Part shown: positions 1 to 5,705 of the stretch, in pieces
How positions within the stretch are numbered: position 1 is the stretch's first letter
How the letters are laid out: each line of letters starts with the position of its first letter
From: Spirochaetales bacterium
GTDB lineage: Bacteria; Spirochaetota; Spirochaetia; SZUA-6; DRHE01
Direction: 5' to 3'
NCBI GenBank assembly: GCA_016930895.1
Contig: JAFGFV010000257.1
Location: forward strand, 1 to 5,705
Length of the DNA stretch: 5,705 nucleotides
Program-made: the position numbers and the translations under genes
The notes under the pieces: generated by a model
What the model was told of the DNA's origin: nothing
Databases searched by the model: none
What the model saw: the letters and a program-made list of their open reading frames with translations, nothing else

Positions 1-3000
1 ACCCTGTCGGCTCCGGCCCCTGCTGACGACACCGACCCATTCTCTTCCCCGTATTCCCGCGATCAGTTGTTGCTCTACTTCGACCGGGCGGACCGCGCCG
101 CCGACGTGGAGCAGTGGCTTCGAATCATGGAGGTCCCCCTGGCGGCAGTTCCCGAGTGGGAGCGGGAACGGGCCGAACGGGACTACGAGGCCAGGCTCTC
201 GGCGTTTCTCCGGCGCGCCTGGACAGGAACGCTGCAAGAGCCCGACCTGAGGACCTTTCTCGACGCGGTGGAGCAGGCCGATCGCAAGTACCTGTTCCTC
301 ACGGACGGCTTGGGCCGGATCACCCGGGACGAAGTGGGAGACCCCCTGCTGCGGGGGGCCGAGCAGGCGGAAGAGGACCATCGGCGGTGGCGGGAGGAGC
401 TCGGGGCCGCCGCTGAGAGCCTGGTCGCACGATGGGAACAAGCGGCCCAGGTATCCCTTCATGAGCTCCTGGGGTTCCTGCAGCCCGAGAGCCGCGACCG
501 GGTGGACGGAGGGGCCCGCATCACCCTGCAGCAGTACTGCGCCGAGGTACGCCGTGAGTTCGCGCGCCTGTATCGCCAGGCCGAGAGCCGCTTCCTGGCG
601 ACCCGCTTGCGCGACCGCTACTCCCTGCGCAGCAAGAGTGAATCCCGCACGGCGGGCGGCGTGGCCGCTGAGCTGATTCGGAACACCCAGGCCGAGTTGG
701 ATGAGGCCATGCAGACCCTGCAGCTCGGCCCCCGGGCGCAGCAGCCGGCGGATGCGCTGGCGCTCGATCCGCAGCGGTGGCAAGAGGAGTTCCTGGCGCA
801 GTTCGAGAAGGGCATCCAGGCCTGGAGCGCGGCGGAGGAGCGTCTGCTCCAGCAGCGGATACGCTGGGAGGCGGACGCCCGCGGGGCATTCGTCGAGGGG
901 GAAGCGGCCTGGGACGCAGCCTTTGCCGAGCTGGAGCGCGCCCAAGGCGCCTGGGCGGAGGAGATGAACCGCTGCCTGAGCGAAGGCCGTCTGGCCTGGA
1001 CGCTGACCGAGCAGGATTTCCTGGAGCAGTTTGCCGCGGTCACCGCCGAGCTCGCCGGGAGCGCCCGGGCCGAGCTGGAGAGCGTGCGCCAGGAAGCCGC
1101 CGTCCTGGTCGGGGTCTACCGCCAGTGCGTGGAGTTGATCGAGCTGGCCGAGGGGAACGTCGAGCTTTTGTCCTGCGAGGTCGACTCTCTCCGGGAGGAG
1201 GTGACGGCCGAGGAGGGCAGCAGCCTGCACGCGCTGCTGGAGGAGCTCGAGTACTGGCAGGGCGCGGACGGCGATGGTGGGATGCTGGCCAGGTACCGAG
1301 ATGCGGCGGAGGCCGCCCGGGGCGCCCTGCTGGACCTGGAGGCCAGGATCCGCGCCTACGGACAGGAAGAGCTTCCGGCGAACTCTCTCGAGCGGGAGAT
1401 CGCCAGGCTGGAGGCCGAGAGGAGTTACCTGCAACGACAGGTGGAGATCGCCGAAGCCGTGGTCGACTACGCCGACGAGGCGGGTGCGGATCGGCCCTCG
1501 GAGGCGGAGACCGCAAATGCGCTGAGACTGGCCCAGGCGCAGCTGCTGGAATCCGGGCGATGCTACGAGCAAGCGGTGCAGAGCCTCCAGCGGCTGGTGC
1601 GCGAGGAGGTGGAGGCAGCCCCGCTGGAGCTCGCGGTGGCCCGGGAGGCCCTGGAGCAGGCGCAGATCTCCCTGGACCAGTCCCGCCGCCGGTACGGCGA
1701 TGCCTGGAGCGCCTGGGGAGCCCAGGACCTGGGGGTTCTGGAGGCGCTGGTCGGGCAGTATCAGGAAGCGCTGGAGCGCTGGTACGGCGCCGAGCGCGCG
1801 GCGGCGTACCGTGGGTACATGGCCGCCTGGGAGGCTTTCGAGGCGGCCGAGCTCGCCGACCAGGCGGGAGCGCTCCTGCGCGACCTGCTGGGTCAGGGAG
1901 AGGTCGATCGGGTCCCGGACCTGGCGCGTCTGCAGGCTCGCTCCGATGCGCTGCGCGCCCTGGAACTGGAGTGGACAGACCCCCAGCTTCAGGACCGGGT
2001 TCGGGAGTGCCTGAGCGCCGCCGAGCTCAGTCTCGAAACGGATGTGGTCGAGGGGCTCCTGGCGGCGGTCGAGGCGGGCTTGAGCGGGGATCCACTGGGA
2101 CGGCTCCGGGCGCGGCAGCGCTTGGCGGTCCTGCGGGAGAACGCCGAGATCGAGCAGTATCGCCACGAGCGGCTGGCCGAGCTCCTGGAACGCGAGTGCC
2201 TGTCCGCGGCGCAGGGAGCGGCCGAAATCGAGGCGGCTCGATCGGCGGCGGAGCGGGCCAGGGCGGCCTTCGAGCAAGCGCGGGCGGAGCTCGGGCGGGA
2301 AGCCCTGGCCTGTCTCGAGGGAGACTGCGCGGCGGTGAGCCCCGAGGCGGCGGCGTTGGCGGAGCTGCTGCGGCTGACCGGAGCGACGGGGCGCGGAGCT
2401 GTCGAGGAGGGCAACGGCAGCCCGGCCGATGGCAGCGGCAGCCCGGCCGAGGCGGAGGATCTGCGGTTCCTGCTGGACGAGATGGACCTGCGGGACCTGT
2501 TCTCGGGAGAGGAGCGCCCGGCCCTTCGGGAAGCCCAGGTAGCGGTCGAGCTGTACGACCTGTTCGGCCCCATGCTGCCCTGCCTGGGCAGCTACTACCG
2601 CACGAGGGACGCGGCGGCCTGGGGTGCCGCCCTTGGCGCAGGGGAGCCCGGGGGCGAGCTGGCGGCTCTCCGCTCGTTGAGCTCGCCCACAGAGATTGCC
2701 GGCCTGTGTGAGGTGCTGACCCGGCTGCCGTCGCCGTCGCCGTATCTGGAGGATCTGGTGGTGCGGATTCTGGCGCACGCTGCCGCAGGGCGGGAGCCGG
2801 CCGCGGGGCAGGGAACTACGGCGGAGGAGCCCGCTGGAGAGCCCGACCCCGGCGTCCGCGAATGGCTGGCCGCCATCGAGGAGGTGGCGGTGGTGGAAGA
2901 GCGCCTCGCGCAGGACCTGGAGGCCTACGTCGCCCTCCTGGTCGAAGCGCTGGCCGCCTTTGGGTCACCGGATTGGAGCCGCCGCGGCACCGAGTCGGAG

Positions 3001-5705
3001 GCTCGCGAGGCCCGGGCGGCCGTGTGGTCCGGGGAGCGCGCGGCTGTTGACTGGCTGGAAGCCCGCGTGCAGGCGGAGGCTGCGCGGGATGCCTGGGCCG
3101 AAGGCTTCGACGGGTACCGGGAGGCGGTCCTGGAGCCGCTGAGGGCGGAGCTGGTCGAGCGGGAGGGCGCGGTGGCCCGCTGCCAGTCCGAGTATGACCA
3201 GGCGCTGGCACGCTTTTCCGCGGTCTCCGCCCGGTATCTCGAGCTCCACGGGGCCCTGCAGGAGGCGCTGGCCGAGCATGAGGAGGCTCGCGTTGCCCTT
3301 CAGCAGGCCGAAGAGATCCACGCCTACGCCTCCAACGGCTACCGTTTGGAGGCGTCCGGTCCCGAGACGGTGCTTGCGGAACGCCGCCGGGGGCTCGCCC
3401 GGGTGGTGGAGGCGCTCGAGGTGCTCCGGGCCATCCCCCCTGTGGAGCTGCAGCGGCCTTTTGCCGAGCGCATGGATCCAGGGTACGGGGAGGCCAAGGC
3501 CCGGGAAATCGCCCTGATCGAAGGGCTGCAGCAGCTCATCGCCGCCCGCAGTGGCATGGAGCGTGCGAGTGGGGAGTGGCGGGATCTGCTCGAGGCGGCC
3601 GCCGAACGGCTGAGCAGCGGGGCACTGGAGGTGTTCTCCTTCGCCTGGAGCGGCGGGGAAAGCGGCAGCCTGGAGTTCCGCCCGGACGCGGCCTCGGTCG
3701 AGTCAGGTGAGCTGACCGACTTCGCCGGCTGCGACGAACAGACCCTGGCGCAGACGGTGGCGGCGTACTTCGAGGGAGATCGGTCGAAGGTGTCGGAGCG
3801 ATTCTCCACCGACGTGGTTCTCTGGCTCCTCGGCATGGCGTCGTACGGAGACGGATGCGCCGACCTGCTGTCCCAATTTGGCGTCGCCTACTACTACGAC
3901 GCCGTGGTCCAGGAGGACTTGCAGATCCCGGACGCTCCGGGAGTCATCATCGGCATCCTGTCGGCCCCCAGCCTGCAGGCCTTGATCGGGCCGCGCTATC
4001 TGGACCTGGGGGGCCGTTGGGTGCAGGTCTGCACCGGCGAAAGACAGTACACGGAGTGTCACTGGGAATACGATTACCCGGAGGAGAAGCTCACCGTCGA
4101 GGACTACCTGGCGCGGGCGGGCAGGCGTGCGTACGAGAAGGTGACAGGCGACACCCGTGCAGGCCGCCTGTACGCCTTCTACAAGGCGATGCTGGCCTCC
4201 GGGCACCTGGCGGGCGGGACTCGCTTCGCCGGCAAGGACCTGTCGGAGCTGGCCTATCGCTATGTCGACGGAAAAGCCGCGGCGCTGCAGGCGTCCCTCG
4301 GGCAGTGGTGGAAGTTCCTGATCCATCCCATCTGGGGCGCCGCGGAGCTCGTCAAGGCTCAGGGGATCCGCGACCTGCGGGGGGATCTCGCCACCCGTCG
4401 GGTGAGCGGGGCATCCGAACGGGCCTCCCTGGCCGCGGCCGCCGCGGAGGCGGAGCAGGCGACAGCCGACGAGCGTTCGGCCGCCGCCGGCCTCGAGCTT
4501 CTCTGCGGGCAGAGCGACGGGGGCGGCGTGGACAATGAAACCTTCCTGAACGCAGTCGCCGAGCACTCGGGCCGCGCCGTGGTGCCGGCCGTTGAAACCA
4601 TCGTCGCGGGAGAGCTCTCCAACCTGAACGCCGCGGAGCTCCGCAACGCCCTGTCGGTGCTCGCCGCGCTCCAGCAGAGGCTGGAGGAGCGCCTGGCCGC
4701 CGCGCGTTCCGTGACCGGGGAGATCGCCGCGCAGAACCTGGCCCGTCGCGCGGACGCTTATCGGGCGTACCAGGAGCTGCTCTACGGCGCCTCGAGTGAC
4801 CGTAGCTCCCTGGAGGCCGCCGCGCGGGGGCTGTATGCGGACCCTGAGTTCTCGGCGGAAGACTTCCGGGACTACGAGCTGGAGAGCGCTGCGGGAAGCG
4901 CTGCCTGGACGCTCCGCGGCGAGGTCCTGCGCCTCGAGCTGTGCGGGGAGGCCCTCGTTGGCCTGATGCAGGAGCGACTGGCGGCCATGCAGAGCGCGGC
5001 GCACGATCGGCTGCTGCTGCAGCTTCGCGAGCTGGGCGATCGGCGCGCCGCCTGGGAGCGCAGCGTGGGTGAAATCCTGAGTGTCGGCTCTGCGGCCTGG
5101 AGCGAAAGCGCTGCGCGCCTGGTCGAGTCCAGGGTGCAGTGGCGCGCGGAGTTCGAGGAGGAGTACCACGAGAGCCGCTCCGCCTGGGAGGCTGCTCGCC
5201 TGCTCCTGCAGGAGAATCGCGATCTGTGGGTGCGTGAGAGCACGCGTACTTCCGTGCTGAGCGGCGCGGAGGCGATCGCCCGCGAAATGGGACTGGAGCT
5301 GGACCGTCTGACCGTCGAGACGGAGCTGCTGTTCATTCCCGACATGACCATCCGGGCGCCCGATCCCGACAGGGCCCTCCGGGAGGTACTGGACGGCACG
5401 ACCCTCAGCAACCTCGTGGACCAGGCTCGAGAGCTCTCAAGCCGGGCTGGGGGCACGCGGGCGATCGTGGCGGCGTTTCTGCCGGAGCTGGGCTACAGCA
5501 CGGCGGGATCGACCTTGGCCAGCCGCTTGGCTTCCGAAGCGGGCGAAGAGGTCTACCGCCGGGCCGCTCTGGTCACGGCCCTCCAGATGCGCAGGGCGGT
5601 GGAGCAGGCGCGGGAAGCCGCGCTGGAGAACATGGCCGAAGCCAACGCAGGCATGGAGGAGAGCCTGGGGGACACGATGGCTTCGGCAGGATACACCCGC
5701 AGCGG
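1..5705 (+). CDS. Interior of a giant, mostly alpha-helical hypothetical protein, open at both ends
   Basis: Frame 1 reads 1901 codons without a stop, and neither end of the gene is in the window. I do not recognise a named family. The translation is dominated by Glu, Ala, Leu and Arg in long amphipathic helices, broken by two Gly/Pro linkers (residues 804-817 and 929-952) and one aromatic, Lys- and Cys-containing segment (about 1211-1452) that looks globular. Tryptophan falls in two ladders of alternating 15/14-residue spacing (260-333 and 1685-1743). No convincing transmembrane helix is present, and a signal peptide, if any, lies upstream. Third codon positions are strongly G/C, as expected for the true frame of a high-GC genome. 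In-frame ATG at 127 has no well-placed ribosome binding site and the frame is open before it, so the start is probably upstream. Giant spirochaetal hypothetical proteins are my best guess at relatives, from memory only; a structural or envelope role is inference. Confidence 0.93.
778..999 (+). repeat. Tryptophan ladder 1 (protein-level 29-residue period)
   Basis: Within the giant protein, Trp occurs at residues 260, 275, 289, 304, 318 and 333, giving steps of 15, 14, 15, 14 and 15. A 29-residue period is close to eight turns of alpha helix, so all six Trp would lie in a stripe on one face. The spacers are Glu/Ala/Arg/Gln-rich with no proline. Several units carry an aromatic four residues after Trp (F264 and F308). 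The residue before Trp is often Ala. The spacers are divergent in sequence, so this is a register repeat rather than a recent DNA duplication. A docking face for a partner helix or for self-assembly is plausible but inferred. Confidence 0.85.
1387..1443 (+). other. Coiled-coil segment
   Basis: Residues 463-481 show classical 3-4 hydrophobic spacing with L463, I467, L470, L477 and V481 at core positions, R474 in the one polar core slot, and Glu/Arg at flanking positions. This is the most conventional coiled coil seen in the protein. Oligomeric state and whether it pairs within or between chains cannot be told from sequence. Confidence 0.6.
1630..1716 (+). other. Short heptad stripe ending in aromatics
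   Basis: Large hydrophobic residues fall exactly every seven positions: L544, L551, L558, Y565 and W572, within an Ala/Glu/Gln/Arg-rich helix. W569 adds a second Trp next to the last one, and Y587 and W594 downstream repeat the seven-residue step after a Gly-containing break. The layout resembles the longer heptad stripe at residues 1065-1114, and both may be the same kind of helical-hairpin module. Confidence 0.55.
2410..2451 (+). repeat. Two tandem 21-bp units encoding a Gly-Ser-Pro-Ala linker
   Basis: Two adjacent 21-base units, 2410-2430 and 2431-2451, encode GNGSPAD and GSGSPAE. They differ only at the second codon (aac versus agc) and the last base (t versus g). The repeat is in frame, so copy-number change would not break the gene. 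It sits between the first helical half (ending near residue 800) and the next helical section, and is most simply a flexible inter-domain hinge. Confidence 0.85.
2785..2856 (+). other. Second Gly/Pro/Glu-rich inter-domain linker
   Basis: Residues 929-952 are rich in Gly, Pro, Ala, Thr and Glu and have no aromatic or large aliphatic residue, in contrast to the helices on either side. This marks a boundary between the mixed helical section 820-928, which contains a Ser-Pro pair repeat at 911-914, and the helical region starting near W955. It is an unstructured connector by composition. Confidence 0.6.
3193..3342 (+). other. Eight-step heptad stripe with aromatic and His core positions
   Basis: One position recurs exactly every seven residues for 50 residues: Y1065, F1072, Y1079, L1086, H1093, L1100, H1107 and Y1114. 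The residue three places later is small or aliphatic throughout (A1068, V1075, L1082, A1089, A1096, A1103, A1110), giving a stripe of bulky rings next to a stripe of mostly alanine. This fits tight knobs-into-holes packing, either as a coiled coil or an Ala-rich helical hairpin. It ends at a break near N1112-G1113, followed by a Pro-containing turn (P1121) and further helix. The two core His residues are unusual and could respond to pH or metal, which is speculation. Confidence 0.7.
3631..4356 (+). other. Probable globular domain inside the giant protein
   Basis: Residues about 1211-1452 differ from the rest of the protein. They contain mixed beta-like and helical patterns, clusters of Tyr and Trp (three Tyr at 1297-1299, then W1340, Y1350, W1355, Y1357, Y1359, W1436, W1437 and W1445), four Cys (1244, 1286, 1344, 1353), and eight of the twelve lysines of the whole translation. 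C1344 and C1353 lie nine residues apart in a segment with H1354, so a disulfide or metal site is possible. A hydrophobic run at about 1315-1329 is interrupted by Pro and polar residues and does not look like a membrane span. I recognise no known fold or catalytic motif. The edges are approximate. Confidence 0.5.
5053..5229 (+). repeat. Tryptophan ladder 2 (same 15/14 register as ladder 1)
   Basis: Trp occurs at residues 1685, 1700, 1714, 1729 and 1743 (steps 15, 14, 15, 14), the same alternation as ladder 1 some 1350 residues earlier. The stretch has no proline. W1714 is followed by F1718 and Y1722, echoing the Trp-x3-Phe spacing of ladder 1, and Ala precedes W1685, W1700 and W1729. The helix appears to continue past W1743 but without further Trp. 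Together the ladders look like copies of one structural module bracketing the central part of the protein; homology between them is an inference from register, not from residue identity. Confidence 0.85.

Noticed and set aside
127..129. In-frame ATG as the true start of the gene
   Set aside because: The frame is already open for 42 codons upstream to the window edge, and the only purine-rich stretch nearby (around 107-111) is too far from the ATG for a good ribosome binding site. The upstream codons also supply W39, which pairs with W53 in the 14-residue register. The start is more likely outside the window, though this is not proven.
777..2711. A 644-codon ATG-to-stop reading frame in frame +3
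   Set aside because: Its product is a monotonous Gly/Arg/Pro/Ala-rich string with no pattern of secondary structure, the usual out-of-frame reading of a high-GC gene. Frame 1 is open over the same stretch and beyond, with strong G/C third positions and ordered Trp and heptad spacing.
3937..3993. Possible transmembrane helix at about residues 1313-1331
   Set aside because: The hydrophobic run is short, contains Pro, Gly, Ser and Gln, and lies in a segment with mixed structure. A buried strand or helix of a soluble domain explains it better.
4425..4450. GC-rich, partly palindromic run that could be read as a hairpin or terminator
   Set aside because: It encodes an Ala run (residues 1478-1482) with GCC/GCG codons, has no following T tract and sits in the middle of the open frame.
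3855..4538. A 227-codon + strand frame and several shorter frames on both strands (for example 1040-1516, 1989-2573 and 4872-5456 on the - strand)
   Set aside because: All overlap frame 1 completely and give Arg/Ser/Pro/Gly-rich products of low complexity. None has a convincing start context or recognisable motif.
3703..5169. A 488-codon reading frame on the - strand
   Set aside because: Although its composition is protein-like, it lies entirely antisense to frame 1. High-GC3 genes routinely leave long open frames on the opposite strand. The + strand reading is continuous through it and carries the second Trp ladder and the globular domain.
1..5705. Mobile elements, CRISPR arrays, tRNA/rRNA genes, riboswitches
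   Set aside because: No direct-repeat array, terminal inverted repeats, cloverleaf-like segment or non-coding gap was seen; every base is accounted for by the frame-1 coding sequence.

Overview
The window is the interior of one very large gene on the + strand. Reading frame 1 (codons starting at bases 1, 4, 7 and so on) is open from the first base to the last, 1901 codons with no stop. Neither the true start nor the stop codon lies in the window. No intergenic space, RNA gene, mobile element, CRISPR array or terminator is visible. Residue numbers below count from the first codon of the window; residue n starts at base 3n-2.

The organism is a high-GC bacterium: the third codon position of the open frame is overwhelmingly G or C, and arginine almost replaces lysine. 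Giant, helical, Trp- and Tyr-punctuated hypothetical proteins of this type are something I associate with spirochaetes. That is an impression from memory, not a demonstrated homology, and I hold it at low confidence.

Layout of the encoded protein: residues 1-25 are a Pro/Ala/Ser/Asp-rich linker. About 26-800 are almost entirely helical and Glu/Ala/Leu/Arg-rich, with a tryptophan ladder (260-333), a classical coiled-coil stretch (463-481) and a heptad aromatic stretch (544-572). A Gly-Ser-Pro-Ala linker with a small tandem repeat follows (804-817). Next come a mixed helical section (820-928), a second Gly/Pro/Glu linker (929-952) and more helix (953-1210) with a long heptad stripe (1065-1114). 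A compositionally different segment with many aromatics, four cysteines and most of the protein's lysines follows (about 1211-1452), probably a folded globular domain. Helix resumes (1453-1901), with a second tryptophan ladder (1685-1743) of the same 15/14 spacing as the first.

The main observation is this pair of tryptophan ladders. Trp recurs at alternating 15- and 14-residue steps, a 29-residue period equal to eight alpha-helical turns, which would place all the Trp on one face of a long helix. The two ladders flank the non-helical core at a distance of about 1350 residues. The function of the protein is not known to me; a large structural or surface/periplasmic filament-like protein is only an inference.
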